Counted from the stretch's first letter, positions 43,688 through 52,923 are shown. The stretch: DNA of 64,000 bases from Sphingomonas canadensis (GCF_026013525.1 NZ_JAPDRA010000007.1:158317-222316), one strand, 5' to 3'. Notes: generated from the letters alone by a model not told the origin. A program made the numbers and translations.

Positions 43688-46123
43688 ATGCGCGAGCAAA
43701 CAGCCTATGTTCTGGGCTTCGAGGCCACCGAGGCCGGCGAGGTCGCTCTCGTCGGCGGCAAGAACGCCTCGCTGTCGATCATGGTGCGGACCTTGCGCGG
43801 TGCCGGGCTCGCGGTGCCCGACGGGTTCGCCACCACCGCCGCCGCGTACCGCGTCTATATCGAGCATAATGCGATAAAGCCGCGGCTGCGCGCCTCGCTT
43901 GCCGCCTTCTCGGCCGGGAAGGCCACGCTCCAGGAAGCCGGGGCGGAGATCAGGGGCCTGTTCCTCGATGGCGAGTTCCCGCCGGACATGGCGGACGCGA
44001 TCCTGGAGGCCTATCGTGACCTGTCCCGCGCTGCGGGCGTCCGCGCGCTCGGCGTGGCGGTCCGTTCCAGCGCCACTGCCGAGGACTTGCCCGACGCGAG
44101 CTTCGCGGGCCAGCAGGAGAGCTTCCTGAACGTGCGCGGCGAGCGCGAGCTGCTCGATGCATGCCGACGTTGCTTCGCATCGCTCTTCACCGATCGCGCG
44201 ATCAGCTACCGCGAGACCAAGGGGTTCGACCATCTGAAGGTCGCGCTTTCGATCGGCGTGCAGCGCATGGTGCGGTCAGACCTTGCGGGCTCGGGGGTGA
44301 TGTTCTCGATCGACACCGAAACGGGGTTTCCGCGGGCGGTGGTGATCAGCGCCGCCTGGGGTCTCGGCGAGACGGTTGTCCAAGGCACCGTCAACCCGGA
44401 CAAGCACCTGGTTTTCAAGCCATTGCTCGACCGCCCGGGCACCTGTCCCGTCATCGAGCAGACGCTGGGGGAGAAGGAGCGCAAGCTCGTCTATGCCCAT
44501 GGCGGCAGCGCGCGAACCGCGCTGCGCGACACGACCCGGCGCGAACGTGCCGCGTTCGTGCTCACCGAGTCCGAGGTTCTTCAGCTCGCACGCTGGGCCG
44601 TCCTGATCGAAGCCCATTACGGACGGCCGATGGACATGGAGTGGGCGAAGGACGGCGAAACCGGCGAGCTCTTCATCGTGCAGGCGCGGCCCGAAACGGT
44701 GCAGTCCGCGCGGCGCGATGCCACCATCAAGACCTATCGGCTGAAGGAAGCCGCCGACCCCATTCTGAGCGGCGCCGCCGTCGGCGAGGCGATCGTCGCC
44801 GGCGAGGCCTGCGTCATCCGCAATCCCTCCGATATCGCCCGATTCCGCGAAGGTGCGATCCTGGTCACAGAAATGACCGATCCCGACTGGGTGCCCGTGA
44901 TGAAGCGCGCCGCCGGCATCGTCACCGATCATGGGGGTTCGACGAGCCACGCCGCCATCGTCAGCCGGGAGCTTGGCGTGCCCGCGATCGTGGGAACCGG
45001 AAATGCCACCGAGCGCCTCCGGGACGGGCAGATCATCACCTTGTCCTGCGCCGAGGGCGAGCGGGGGAACGTCTATGACGGCGCGCTCGCGTTCGAGGCC
45101 GAACAGATCGATTTCGCGGACATCCCCGCGACGCGCACGGCCGTGATGGTCAATCTCGCGAACCCGGCTGCGGCGCTCCACTGGTGGCGATTGCCCGCAA
45201 AGGGCGTGGGCCTCGCGCGCATGGAATTCATCATCAGCAATGCGATCAAGGCGCATCCGATGGCGCTGCTCCACCCGGAGCGAGTCGACGATGCCGCCGC
45301 CGTTCGCGAGATCCGCAAGCTGACTGCAGGCTTCGACGATCCGGCCGACTTCTTCGTCAGGACGCTTGCATTGGGCATCGCGAGGATCGCTGCCGTCTAC
45401 CATCCGCAGCCGGTGATCGTTCGCCTCAGCGACTTCAAGACGAACGAATATGCACATTTGCTCGGAGGCACGGCCTTCGAGCCGAGCGAGGAAAATCCGA
45501 TGCTGGGGTTCCGCGGCGCGTCGCGCTATTATGATGCGCGTTACCGCGAGGGCTTCGCGCTCGAATGCCGCGCGCTCAAGCGCGTCCGCGAAGAGATCGG
45601 GTTCGACAATGTCGTGGTCATGGTCCCGTTCTGCCGCACGCCCGCCGAAGCCGACCAGGTGCTGCAGGCGATGGCCGAAAACGGTCTCGCGCGCGGCGAC
45701 GCGGGCCTCCAAATCTACATGATGTGCGAGATCCCCTCCAATGTCGTTCTCGCCGAACAATTCGCACAACGCTTCGACGGCTTCTCGATCGGGAGCAACG
45801 ACCTGACCCAGCTCGCGCTCGGCGTCGATCGCGACTCCGGCGATCTCGCGCCCTTGTTCGACGAGCGCAGCGAGGCGGTTACCCGCCTCATCCATCAGGC
45901 AATCGTGGAAGCGCACAAGGCCGGCATCAAGGTCGGCATATGCGGTCAGGCGCCGAGCAACTACCCGGAATTCGCGGGCTTTCTCGTGCGCGAGGGCATC
46001 GACTCGATCTCGCTCAATCCGGACAGCTTCATAGCGACCATCCGTCATATCGCCGATGTCGAGCGATCGCTCACCGAGCCGGCCGGGGGCGAGCCCGCGC
46101 AAGACGCCACTGCGACCACATGA
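43688..46123 (+). CDS. ppsA: Phosphoenolpyruvate synthase
   Basis: An 811-residue enzyme: pyruvate plus ATP to PEP plus AMP and phosphate. The N-terminal ATP-binding domain has G-G-K-N-A-S-L and R-S-S-A-T-A-E-D-L-P-D-A-S-F-A-G-Q-Q; the swivelling domain has the catalytic His in G-G-S-T-S-H-A-A-I; the C-terminal PEP/pyruvate domain has E-I-P-S-N and G-S-N-D-L-T-Q-L-A-L-G-V-D-R-D. The C-terminal G-I-C-G-Q-A-P-S motif completes the family set. AGGAGC precedes the ATG at 43688. It could pull pyruvate upwards while yielding AMP for salvage. Confidence 0.93.
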   Translation: MREQTAYVLGFEATEAGEVALVGGKNASLSIMVRTLRGAGLAVPDGFATTAAAYRVYIEHNAIKPRLRASLAAFSAGKATLQEAGAEIRGLFLDGEFPPDMADAILEAYRDLSRAAGVRALGVAVRSSATAEDLPDASFAGQQESFLNVRGERELLDACRRCFASLFTDRAISYRETKGFDHLKVALSIGVQRMVRSDLAGSGVMFSIDTETGFPRAVVISAAWGLGETVVQGTVNPDKHLVFKPLLDRPGTCPVIEQTLGEKERKLVYAHGGSARTALRDTTRRERAAFVLTESEVLQLARWAVLIEAHYGRPMDMEWAKDGETGELFIVQARPETVQSARRDATIKTYRLKEAADPILSGAAVGEAIVAGEACVIRNPSDIARFREGAILVTEMTDPDWVPVMKRAAGIVTDHGGSTSHAAIVSRELGVPAIVGTGNATERLRDGQIITLSCAEGERGNVYDGALAFEAEQIDFADIPATRTAVMVNLANPAAALHWWRLPAKGVGLARMEFIISNAIKAHPMALLHPERVDDAAAVREIRKLTAGFDDPADFFVRTLALGIARIAAVYHPQPVIVRLSDFKTNEYAHLLGGTAFEPSEENPMLGFRGASRYYDARYREGFALECRALKRVREEIGFDNVVVMVPFCRTPAEADQVLQAMAENGLARGDAGLQIYMMCEIPSNVVLAEQFAQRFDGFSIGSNDLTQLALGVDRDSGDLAPLFDERSEAVTRLIHQAIVEAHKAGIKVGICGQAPSNYPEFAGFLVREGIDSISLNPDSFIATIRHIADVERSLTEPAGGEPAQDATATT

Positions 46124-46136
46124 CTGGAAGGCCGAA

Positions 46137-46790
46137 ATGAGCGAGCGTCCAGCGGCGGCCGACCCCAGCCATCTCGTGATCGCCTGCCATCCCGAGCCCC
46201 ACAGCTTCACGATGGCGGTCGCGAACACCTATTGCGAAGCGGTCGAGGCGTGCGGCCATCGGGCGGAGTTCCGCGACCTCTATCGCATGCAGTTCGACCC
46301 TGTGCTGAAGGCTTCGGAGCGGCCCGGCGCGCCGGGCTTCTCGGTCGCGCCGGACGTCGCGGCCGAGCTCGCCCTGCTCGCTGACGCTGCCGTCATCGTG
46401 CTCGTCTATCCGATCTGGTTCGGTACGCCGCCGGCGATGCTCAAGGGCTATGTCGAGCGGGTGCTGGGATCCGGCATGACCTATCGCGCGATCCGCGGCG
46501 GAGAGGGAACGCCGCTTGTCGCGGGCAAGCAGCTGCTGAGCATCACCTCGTCGGGAACGACAAGCCAATGGCTGGAGGAGAAGGGCGCGTGGCTCTCGCT
46601 GCGCAACGTCTTCGATCATTATCTGCGCGATGCGTTCGCGCTTGCAAGTGACGAGCATCTTCACTTCTCCGCGATCGTCGAGGGGCTCGCCGAGCGCTTC
46701 GTCAACGAAAACCTGGAGGATGTGCGCCAGCAGGCGCGCAAGACCTGCAGCCGTGTCCGGCGCCGCTATCCCACCCATCGGCTGGAATAG
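46137..46790 (+). CDS. Flavodoxin-fold NAD(P)H:quinone oxidoreductase
   Basis: A 217-residue protein of the NQO1/MdaB/KefF family. H-P-E-P-H-S-F at the N-terminus is the FMN/FAD phosphate loop, and V-L-V-Y-P-I-W-F-G-T-P-P-A-M-L-K-G the second flavin motif. Such enzymes carry out two-electron quinone reduction, which limits radical formation. The ATG at 46137 follows GGAAGG and lies 13 nt after the ppsA stop, so it is in the P10 operon. Confidence 0.87.
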   Translation: MSERPAAADPSHLVIACHPEPHSFTMAVANTYCEAVEACGHRAEFRDLYRMQFDPVLKASERPGAPGFSVAPDVAAELALLADAAVIVLVYPIWFGTPPAMLKGYVERVLGSGMTYRAIRGGEGTPLVAGKQLLSITSSGTTSQWLEEKGAWLSLRNVFDHYLRDAFALASDEHLHFSAIVEGLAERFVNENLEDVRQQARKTCSRVRRRYPTHRLE

Positions 46791-46858
46791 CAGATGCCGA
46801 CGCAATTCGGTTCGCCTGGCGCTATCCATGCTGAACACGAGGGCGCATCCTGATCGCA

Positions 46859-47611
46859 TTGGTCGCCTTTGATCTCGACGGGACGCTGGCCGAAAGCAAG
46901 CAGCCGATGGATCCGGTCATGGCCGGGCTGTTGCGCGATCTGCTCGCGGTTGTCCGCGTCGCCATTATCTCGGGGGGCGGCTGGGGGCAGTTCGAGCATC
47001 AGATGCTGGAGGAGCTCCCCGGCGACGCCGACCGCACGCGCCTCTATCTGATGCCGACCTCGGGCACACAATTGTATCGCTTCGAGGGAGATTGGCGCAA
47101 AGTCTATGCCGAGGATTTCACGCAGGGCGAGCGCGTCCATATTCTCCGGGCGTTGCATGACGCGGTGGACGAGGCCGGGTTTTCCGATCCGCGGCTTTGG
47201 GGCGACCGAATCGAGGATCGCGGAAGCCAGATCACCTTTTCTGGACTCGGCCAGAAGGCTCCTCCGGAGGCCAAGTCGATCTGGGATCCCGACGGCCGCA
47301 AGCGGGCTCGGCTGCAAGCGCTGCTCGCGCCGATGCTGCCGGGCTTTGCGGTTCGCATAGGCGGATCGACGTCGGTCGACATCACTCGCCAGGGCATCGA
47401 CAAGGCCTATGGGATCCTGAAGCTCCTGGACTTGGTCGGCATCGCCGCCGCCGATGCCCTGTTTGTCGGCGACGCGCTGTATCCGGGCGGCAACGATGCA
47501 CCTGTCCAGCGCGCCGGGATTGCGTCGATCGCCGTGCGCGGCGTCGGGGACACGCGGCGCGTGATCGAGACGATCCTCGGTTCCAGCGCTGAACGGGGTT
47601 CGGTTCGGTAG
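46859..47611 (+). CDS. HAD-superfamily IIB phosphatase (phosphomannomutase-like)
   Basis: A 250-residue HAD hydrolase. Motif I is F-D-L-D-G-T-L; motif II is in I-I-S-G-G; motif IV in V-G-D-A-L. The mid-section I-E-D-R-G-S-Q-I-T-F-S-G-L-G-Q-K resembles eukaryotic phosphomannomutases. It could be a sugar phosphatase or phosphomutase acting on mannose phosphate, which would tie with the GH130 gene. The TTG at 46859 is weak as a start; an in-frame CTG nine bases upstream is also possible. Last gene of the P10 operon. Confidence 0.8.
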   Translation: MVAFDLDGTLAESKQPMDPVMAGLLRDLLAVVRVAIISGGGWGQFEHQMLEELPGDADRTRLYLMPTSGTQLYRFEGDWRKVYAEDFTQGERVHILRALHDAVDEAGFSDPRLWGDRIEDRGSQITFSGLGQKAPPEAKSIWDPDGRKRARLQALLAPMLPGFAVRIGGSTSVDITRQGIDKAYGILKLLDLVGIAAADALFVGDALYPGGNDAPVQRAGIASIAVRGVGDTRRVIETILGSSAERGSVR

Positions 47612-47709
47612 ATCGGCGAACCACCCATGGCCGCGCGGCTCGCGGTCGACTGACGATAGCGATCAGCATCGCTTGGTCCTCACGCGGCGCGAACCGCGCA
47701 GGACCGGGC

Positions 47710-48669
47710 CTAAGCGCTGCTCGAACTGGCCTCGCCGGCGCCGGCAGCGGATTGAAGCCCCGCATAGATCTGCTCGACGTCGTCCGCACTTGCGAGATCG
47801 TTTCCAGGCGACAACACCGCGGCTGCGCCCGCCGCGACGCCGTACGCGAGCGTGGCTGCAAGCGACCGGCGCTCGGACAGCGCGACCACCGCCGCGGCGA
47901 GAAAACTGTCGCCGGCCCCGACCGCGCTGCGCGCCGTGACCGGCGGCGCGGCCAGATGCCATGTTTCTTCCGCACTGACGATCATCGCGCCGTCGCGCCC
48001 GAGCGTCACGGCGACGATATGGGCGCAGCCCCTGTCGACGAGATCGCGTGCTGCCGATGCCTGCGCGTGCGCATCGGGCAACGCATGACCCACCAGCGAC
48101 TCGAGCTCGCCAAGGCTCGGCTTCACGAAATAGACGCCTCGCTCCAATGCCGCGCGCAAAGCCGGTCCCGACGTGTCGAGGATCACTCGGGCACCTTTGG
48201 CGCGGGCGACATCGATCACGCGATGATAGGCCTCCGGTTCCAGTCCACGAGCGAGGCTGCCGCTCGCCACGATATACTCCCAGTCAACTTGCGCGAGCGC
48301 GGCAATGCAACGATCCCATTCGCCGGCGCTTAGCAGCGGGCCCTCGGGCACGAACCGATATTCGAGGCCGCTCGAGCGCTCGAAGACCGTATGCGCGATA
48401 CGGGTGTAGCCGGCGATCGCGATTCGTCTCGTCTCCAGCCGCGCCGTGGCGAGAAGCTCGTCGAGGATCGCGCCGGTCGGCCCTCCCGCGGGATAAACGG
48501 CAAGCGCCGGCTTGCCGAGAGCATGGATCACCCGAGCGACATTGATGCCGCCGCCGCCTGGATGATAGCGCTCGTCGCTCGTGCGGATCTTGTGCAGCGG
48601 TCGAATCACCTCGGCCGAGGCGGCGCCGTCGATCGTCGGATTCGGCGTCAGCGTGACAATCGGCTTCAT
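47710..48669 (-). CDS. pfkB: PfkB-type 6-phosphofructokinase II
   Basis: A 319-residue ribokinase-family sugar kinase. It resembles E. coli PfkB closely: L-T-P-N-P-T-I-D, P-G-G-G-G-I-N-V-A-R, and the C-terminal anion hole and catalytic Asp in S-A-V-G-A-G-D-S. It should phosphorylate fructose 6-phosphate. A relative acting on tagatose or fructose 1-phosphate is possible. The start overlaps the DUF6629-like gene stop by four bases. It ends the long P11 gene run. Confidence 0.87.
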   Translation of the reverse strand: MKPIVTLTPNPTIDGAASAEVIRPLHKIRTSDERYHPGGGGINVARVIHALGKPALAVYPAGGPTGAILDELLATARLETRRIAIAGYTRIAHTVFERSSGLEYRFVPEGPLLSAGEWDRCIAALAQVDWEYIVASGSLARGLEPEAYHRVIDVARAKGARVILDTSGPALRAALERGVYFVKPSLGELESLVGHALPDAHAQASAARDLVDRGCAHIVAVTLGRDGAMIVSAEETWHLAAPPVTARSAVGAGDSFLAAAVVALSERRSLAATLAYGVAAGAAAVLSPGNDLASADDVEQIYAGLQSAAGAGEASSSSA

Positions 48670-49418
48670 CGGGGGAGATCTCCCGGAGCATGTGCTGTAG
48701 CCGAGCCGGCCGGATCGGAGGCGATCGCGTCCTCGCCGCGTTCGAGCTCTCGGCCTTGCGCGGACCGTCGCCCCTTCCAGAAGATCATGCCGACGAGATA
48801 GATCGACACGAGCGCGCCGCCGAAACAGAAAGCCGAGACATAGGCGAACCGGAAGAACAGATAGGTGATCGCAAGCACAGTGGCGACCAGGACGCCGAAC
48901 ACCCTAATCTCGGGCCTGGACGCGACCAGGAGCGGCACGACCACGGCGAGGACATAGATGCTGTAGGTCCATTCGCGCGCGAGAAGGAAATCGAAGAGCT
49001 CGATGCCGCCATAGGCAATCGCATGTGGAAGGAACGTCACGGTGAGCCATTCCTGATGGACCGCATAGGGCAGGTACTGGCCTCCGCCGAAGATGGCGCC
49101 GAGGATGACAAATCCGAGATAGAGCGGCTTGCGCCGTACAGGCTCGAGAAACCAGACCGCCATCGGCACCCAGACCGGCCAGGCGAGCCACGAGAAGAAC
49201 ATGTACGCGAGGGAATAGCGGCTTATGGCGGTGAGATCGCCGGCCTCGCCGCTCGTCCAGACGAGACCCTCGAACAGCTGCTGCACGCCGAACAGAAAGG
49301 GTAGAGCGCATATGGGGACATAGCGCCAATCGGTTCGCGCCGCCTTGTACGTGCTCACGACGCCCGTCGGCACGAGGATCGCCGCGGCGGCAAAGCTGAC
49401 TTCAGCCGACAGGCACAT
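48666..49418 (-). CDS. Polytopic membrane protein (DUF6629-like)
   Basis: A 250-residue protein with about seven hydrophobic helices. Family-like motifs: M-C-L-S-A-E-V-S-F at the N-terminus, L-P-F-L-F-G-V-Q-Q-L-F-E-G and W-F-L-E-P. A basic/acidic C-terminal tail of about 35 residues ends the protein. Function unknown. AGGAGA before the ATG at 49418. Translationally coupled to pfkB. Confidence 0.8.
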   Translation of the reverse strand: MCLSAEVSFAAAAILVPTGVVSTYKAARTDWRYVPICALPFLFGVQQLFEGLVWTSGEAGDLTAISRYSLAYMFFSWLAWPVWVPMAVWFLEPVRRKPLYLGFVILGAIFGGGQYLPYAVHQEWLTVTFLPHAIAYGGIELFDFLLAREWTYSIYVLAVVVPLLVASRPEIRVFGVLVATVLAITYLFFRFAYVSAFCFGGALVSIYLVGMIFWKGRRSAQGRELERGEDAIASDPAGSATAHAPGDLPR

Positions 49419-49440
49419 GATCCGTCTCCTTTCGTTTGAC

Positions 49441-49468
49441 GAAGCGGCGCGTGCAGAAGCGCCGCTTC
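49441..49468. terminator. Hairpin after the Nramp-like gene
   Basis: A 10-bp stem (GAAGCGGCGC paired with GCGCCGCTTC) with an 8-nt loop lies between the Nramp-like gene end and the next gene on the minus strand. No U-tract; it may only weaken read-through into the downstream membrane protein and pfkB. Confidence 0.45.
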
Positions 49469-49480
49469 GCCATTGCCTGC

Positions 49481-50833
49481 TCAGGCGATCGCAACGAGGG
49501 CGGCGGCGATGCCGGCGGCCGCCATCGCGGCGGCCGTGATCCAGCCGAGCCAAAGCATCGCACCTTCCACCCGGTAGGATCCCATCACGCGCCTGTCCGC
49601 CGCGATCACCAGCAATGCCACCAGAATGGGGATAACGATGACCCCGTTGATCACTGCGCTCAGGAACAGTGCACGCATCGGCGGAATCGGGGTGAAGTGC
49701 AGCCCCACGCCAATAAGCGTCGACAAGGCGATGATGGCGTAGAAGGACCGGGCCTCGCCGGGGCGGCGTCCAAGCCCGACCGGCCGGCCGAATGCTTCGC
49801 CCACCGCATAGGCCGCGGATCCGGCGAGCACCGGCACCGCGAGCAAGCCGGTGCCGATGATGCCCGCGGCGAAGGCGCCGGCCGCGAACGCGCCGGCGAT
49901 CGGTCTCAGCGCCTGCGCGGCCTGCTCGGCAGATGCGATGTCGGTCACGCCGGCGACATGCAGCGTGGCGGCCGTCGCGATGATGATGAACAGCCCGACG
50001 ATGTTGGAGAACCCGATCCCGAGCCAGGTGTCGAAGCGAATGCGCCGCAGCTCGAGGCTGGCCGGCCAGGTACCGTCGATCAAGGGCGCCTCGCCCGCCA
50101 GCTCCAGATCCTCGACTTCCTCGGCTGCCTGCCAGAAGATCAGGTAGGGCGCGATGGTCGTGCCGAGGATCGCGACCACTGCCAGAAGATATTGGGGCGT
50201 GGTGCCGAAAGCGGGAACCACCGTCCTCTTCAGCACCTCGCCCCAGGGGATCGCGACCGCGAGCGCCGTGCCGACATAGGCGAAGAGCGAGAGCGTGAGC
50301 CAACGCAGCAAGCGCACATAGCGCCCGTAGCTCACGAAGATCTGCGCGATGGCGCAGAATGCGCCAAAGGCGAGCACATAGGGGTGCGGGGCACCGCCCG
50401 CGACCATCGCCGCGACCTCGCCCATTGCGCCGAGGTCGGCGCCGAGATTGATCGCATTGGCGACCGCCAGAAGCAGGACGATGGCGAGAAGGATCGAACG
50501 CGGCACCCGATCGCGCAGATTGGCGACCACGCCGCGCCCGGTGACGCGTCCGACCCGCGCGGCGATCTGCTGGACCGCGGCAAGCAGCGGCAGGGTGGCC
50601 AGCATCGTCCAGTTGAGCTGATAGCCGAACTGGGCGCCCGCCTGGCTGTAGGTGACGATGCCGCTCGGGTCGTCGTCCGCCGCGCCGGTGATCAGCCCGG
50701 CGCCGATCAGCCGCGACAGGCCCATGCCGTGAGGCCTGGGCATGGCGAGCGCGCGAGGTACGTCCGCGGGAGCCGCCGTGGCGTCGAATTGGTCGCGCGG
50801 GCCCGGCGCGGGCGCATGCCCGGGCCCGATCAT
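49481..50833 (-). CDS. Divergent Nramp-related membrane transporter
   Basis: A 450-residue protein with about eleven helices, recognisable as Nramp-related by G-L-I-T-G-A-A-D-D-D-P-S-G-I in helix 1. The canonical D-P-G-N is D-P-S-G and the helix-6 M-P-H motif is replaced (A-P-Y-L-I-F-W-Q-A-A), so the Mn/Fe site has changed. Relatives with altered motifs can carry Mg2+ or other ions. Substrate therefore uncertain. ATGA overlap with the PPK2 gene. Confidence 0.82.
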   Translation of the reverse strand: MIGPGHAPAPGPRDQFDATAAPADVPRALAMPRPHGMGLSRLIGAGLITGAADDDPSGIVTYSQAGAQFGYQLNWTMLATLPLLAAVQQIAARVGRVTGRGVVANLRDRVPRSILLAIVLLLAVANAINLGADLGAMGEVAAMVAGGAPHPYVLAFGAFCAIAQIFVSYGRYVRLLRWLTLSLFAYVGTALAVAIPWGEVLKRTVVPAFGTTPQYLLAVVAILGTTIAPYLIFWQAAEEVEDLELAGEAPLIDGTWPASLELRRIRFDTWLGIGFSNIVGLFIIIATAATLHVAGVTDIASAEQAAQALRPIAGAFAAGAFAAGIIGTGLLAVPVLAGSAAYAVGEAFGRPVGLGRRPGEARSFYAIIALSTLIGVGLHFTPIPPMRALFLSAVINGVIVIPILVALLVIAADRRVMGSYRVEGAMLWLGWITAAAMAAAGIAAALVAIA

Positions 50834-51600
50834 CGCGCGATCAGGCCCTTCTCGTGCGCGGCATCGTCGTAGAGGAACACGGTGCCCGGGTCCGGAAGCT
50901 GCTGGTCGTCGCGCTCCGGCTCGCCCAGCCGGACAAGCAGGTCGCGGATCAGCGCGAGACGCGCTTGCCGCTTGTCGTCGGCGCGCACGACGATCCAGGG
51001 TGCCGCCACGCTGTGCGTGCGCGCCAGCATGGCGTCGCGCGCCGCGCTATACGCCTTCCACCGCTTCCCGGCTTCCTGATCGATCGGGCTCAGCTTCCAT
51101 TGCTTGAGCGGATTCTTCGCACGCGCTGCGAGGCGACGGCGCTGCTCTCCTTTCGAGATGTCGAGATAATATTTGACGAGGGTGACGCCGCAATGCGCGA
51201 GCAGCTGCTCGAACATCGGCACCGTCGCCATGAACTCCGCATATTCGGCATCGGTGCAATACCCCATGACGCGCTCGACGCCGGCACGGTTGTACCAGCT
51301 GCGATTGAACAGCGCGATCTCGCCCGAACCGGGGAGGTGGCCGCTCCAGCGCTGGAAGTACCAGGCGCGCCGGTCACGATCTGACGGGGGGCCGAGCGCT
51401 ACCACGCGCGTGTCACGCGGGCTCAGATGCTCGACGATCCGCTTGATCATCCCGTCCTTGCCCGCGGCGTCGCGCCCTTCGACGATGATCAGCAGCTTGG
51501 TGCCATCGGCGATGATGCGCCGCTGCAGGGCGCTCAGCCCGATCTGCAGCTCATGCAACGCGTCCGCGTAGCCGTCGGCCTCCTTGCGCTTCTTTGCCAC
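50830..51600 (-). CDS. ppk2: Polyphosphate kinase 2
   Basis: A 256-residue PPK2 family enzyme. Walker A is E-G-R-D-A-A-G-K-D-G; lid and Walker B features F-N-R-S-W-Y-N-R-A-G-V-E-R and Y-Y-L-D-I-S-K follow. It moves phosphate between polyphosphate and nucleotides (ADP or GDP, perhaps AMP), a way to regenerate ATP/GTP without respiration. GTG start behind a GAGG site. Coupled to the Nramp-like gene by a four-base overlap. The one-domain length fits class I. Confidence 0.92.
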   Translation of the reverse strand: MAKKRKEADGYADALHELQIGLSALQRRIIADGTKLLIIVEGRDAAGKDGMIKRIVEHLSPRDTRVVALGPPSDRDRRAWYFQRWSGHLPGSGEIALFNRSWYNRAGVERVMGYCTDAEYAEFMATVPMFEQLLAHCGVTLVKYYLDISKGEQRRRLAARAKNPLKQWKLSPIDQEAGKRWKAYSAARDAMLARTHSVAAPWIVVRADDKRQARLALIRDLLVRLGEPERDDQQLPDPGTVFLYDDAAHEKGLIAR

Positions 51601-51627
51601 TGCTTACCTCGCTCTTGGTTCGATGAA

Positions 51628-51659
51628 GCCGGCGCCTCGCGCGGGAGCGAGGCGCCGGC
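51628..51659. terminator. Strong 13-bp hairpin between DUF1269-like gene and ppk2
   Basis: Stem GCCGGCGCCTCGC with a 6-nt GCGGGA loop, followed by CCCCTTCCCC. It lies 31 nt past the DUF1269-like gene stop on the minus strand and may end or attenuate the upstream transcript. Confidence 0.65.
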
Positions 51660-51689
51660 CCCTTCCCCGGGGGCAGGGAAGTCGAAATT

Positions 51690-52202
51690 CTATGCCGGCT
51701 GGGCGGCCTCCTGGCGCAGCGCGCCGGCCAGCGCCTCGCGCAATTGCTCTTCCTTGGTGTGGTCGAGCGAGGTGCGCAGCACCTTGCCGCCGACTCCCTT
51801 GAGCTCGTCGAGCAGCTTGTCCTCGGTCATCTTCTGGATGAGCACGAACAGTGCCGCCGAGCCGGGCTGCAGCACATCGGCCACTTCGCGCATGAAATCG
51901 TCGTCGACGCCGACATCGGTCAGCGCGCCGGCCAGGCCGCCGCTCGCGGCGCCGACGAGCAGACCGATATGCGGCGCCAGGAACAGCGCGCCGATCAGGA
52001 GGCCCCAGAAGCCGCCGCTGATCGCGCCGGACGTGGCGGGGCTCACGAGCTGGCTGAGCCGGATGCTGCCGTTCGACCGCTTGGTGGCGACGACGGCGTC
52101 GGCCAGCGCGACGATGTGCGAGCGCTGGAGGTTCACCAGTCGATCGCGGATTTCCTCGGCCTTCTCTTCGTTGTCGAAGGCAATGACGACGAGTTCACTC
52201 AT
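51690..52202 (-). CDS. DUF1269-like membrane-associated stress protein
   Basis: A 170-residue protein. The N-terminal ferredoxin-like segment (V-V-I-A-F-D-N-E-E-K-A-E-E) is followed by a glycine-rich hydrophobic hairpin (about 58-92, A-I-S-G-G-F-W-G-L-L-I-G-A-L-F) and a charged C-terminus. This is the DUF1269 pattern, whose members accompany stress and envelope genes. Function unknown. GGAG before the ATG. Probably P11-driven. Confidence 0.83.
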   Translation of the reverse strand: MSELVVIAFDNEEKAEEIRDRLVNLQRSHIVALADAVVATKRSNGSIRLSQLVSPATSGAISGGFWGLLIGALFLAPHIGLLVGAASGGLAGALTDVGVDDDFMREVADVLQPGSAALFVLIQKMTEDKLLDELKGVGGKVLRTSLDHTKEEQLREALAGALRQEAAQPA

Positions 52203-52235
52203 GACGTTTCTCCGATTGGGAAGGCTTTTTGGGGC

Positions 52236-52907
52236 TCAGAACGACCGGCGGCGGGCAGGATCGTGCGGCGGCGCTGGCCGCAGGCGGGGAATGAAGCCGG
52301 GGACGCGCTCCATATAGGCGCGATAGTCCTCGCCGAATGTCGCGAGCGCCTCGCGCTCCTCGCTGCGGGCGAGCCGGACGTACATGAACACCAGCACCGG
52401 AAACATCGCGAGCGTCAGGATCGTCGGCCACTGGAACAGGAAGCCCAGCATGACCAGGATGAAGCCGTCATATTGCGGGTGCCGTATCCGGGCGTAGATG
52501 CCGTCGATCGCGAGCATGCGACTGCGCTGGGCGCGATAGAGCTTGGTCCATCCGCTCGAGATCAGCCAGAAGCCGGCTCCGATCAGCACGAAGCTCAGGA
52601 TGTGGAACGGCCCGAAATGCGGGTTCACGCGCCACCCGAACATCATCTCGAGCAAATGGCCGGCATCGTGCGAGAACCAGTCGACACCGGGAAAACGGCT
52701 CTGCAGCCAGCCCGAGAGGAGATAGATGGTGAGCGGAAAGCCGTACATTTCGGCGAACAGCGCCACGAGGAACGCACTGAAAGCGCTGAACGAGCGCCAG
52801 TCGCGCGAGGTGGCGGGCTTGTAGAAGCTGTAGGCGAAGAAAATGAAGATCGCCGAATTGAGGATCACCAATCCCCAAAGGCCATAAGCCGGCGCGTCGC
52901 TGTGCAT
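52236..52907 (-). CDS. Isoprenylcysteine carboxyl methyltransferase (ICMT)-family membrane protein
   Basis: A 223-residue protein with about six helices. The C-terminal half has G-I-Y-A-R-I-R-H-P-Q-Y-D-G and E-E-R-E-A-L-A-T-F-G-E-D-Y-R-A-Y, the SAM and substrate motifs of the ICMT/phospholipid methyltransferase family. In bacteria these often modify lipids or quinone-like compounds. The ATG at 52907 has GGAGG upstream. It follows the DUF2933 gene by 16 nt. Confidence 0.85.
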   Translation of the reverse strand: MHSDAPAYGLWGLVILNSAIFIFFAYSFYKPATSRDWRSFSAFSAFLVALFAEMYGFPLTIYLLSGWLQSRFPGVDWFSHDAGHLLEMMFGWRVNPHFGPFHILSFVLIGAGFWLISSGWTKLYRAQRSRMLAIDGIYARIRHPQYDGFILVMLGFLFQWPTILTLAMFPVLVFMYVRLARSEEREALATFGEDYRAYMERVPGFIPRLRPAPPHDPARRRSF

Positions 52908-52923
52908 CGCTCGATCCTCCCGC

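Noticed and set aside
48666..50303. Long 545-codon minus-strand frame across the membrane protein and the Nramp-like gene
   Set aside because: Only its C-terminal 250 codons are protein-like; the rest is a frame-shifted shadow of the Nramp-like gene. The ATG at 49418 has a good ribosome site.
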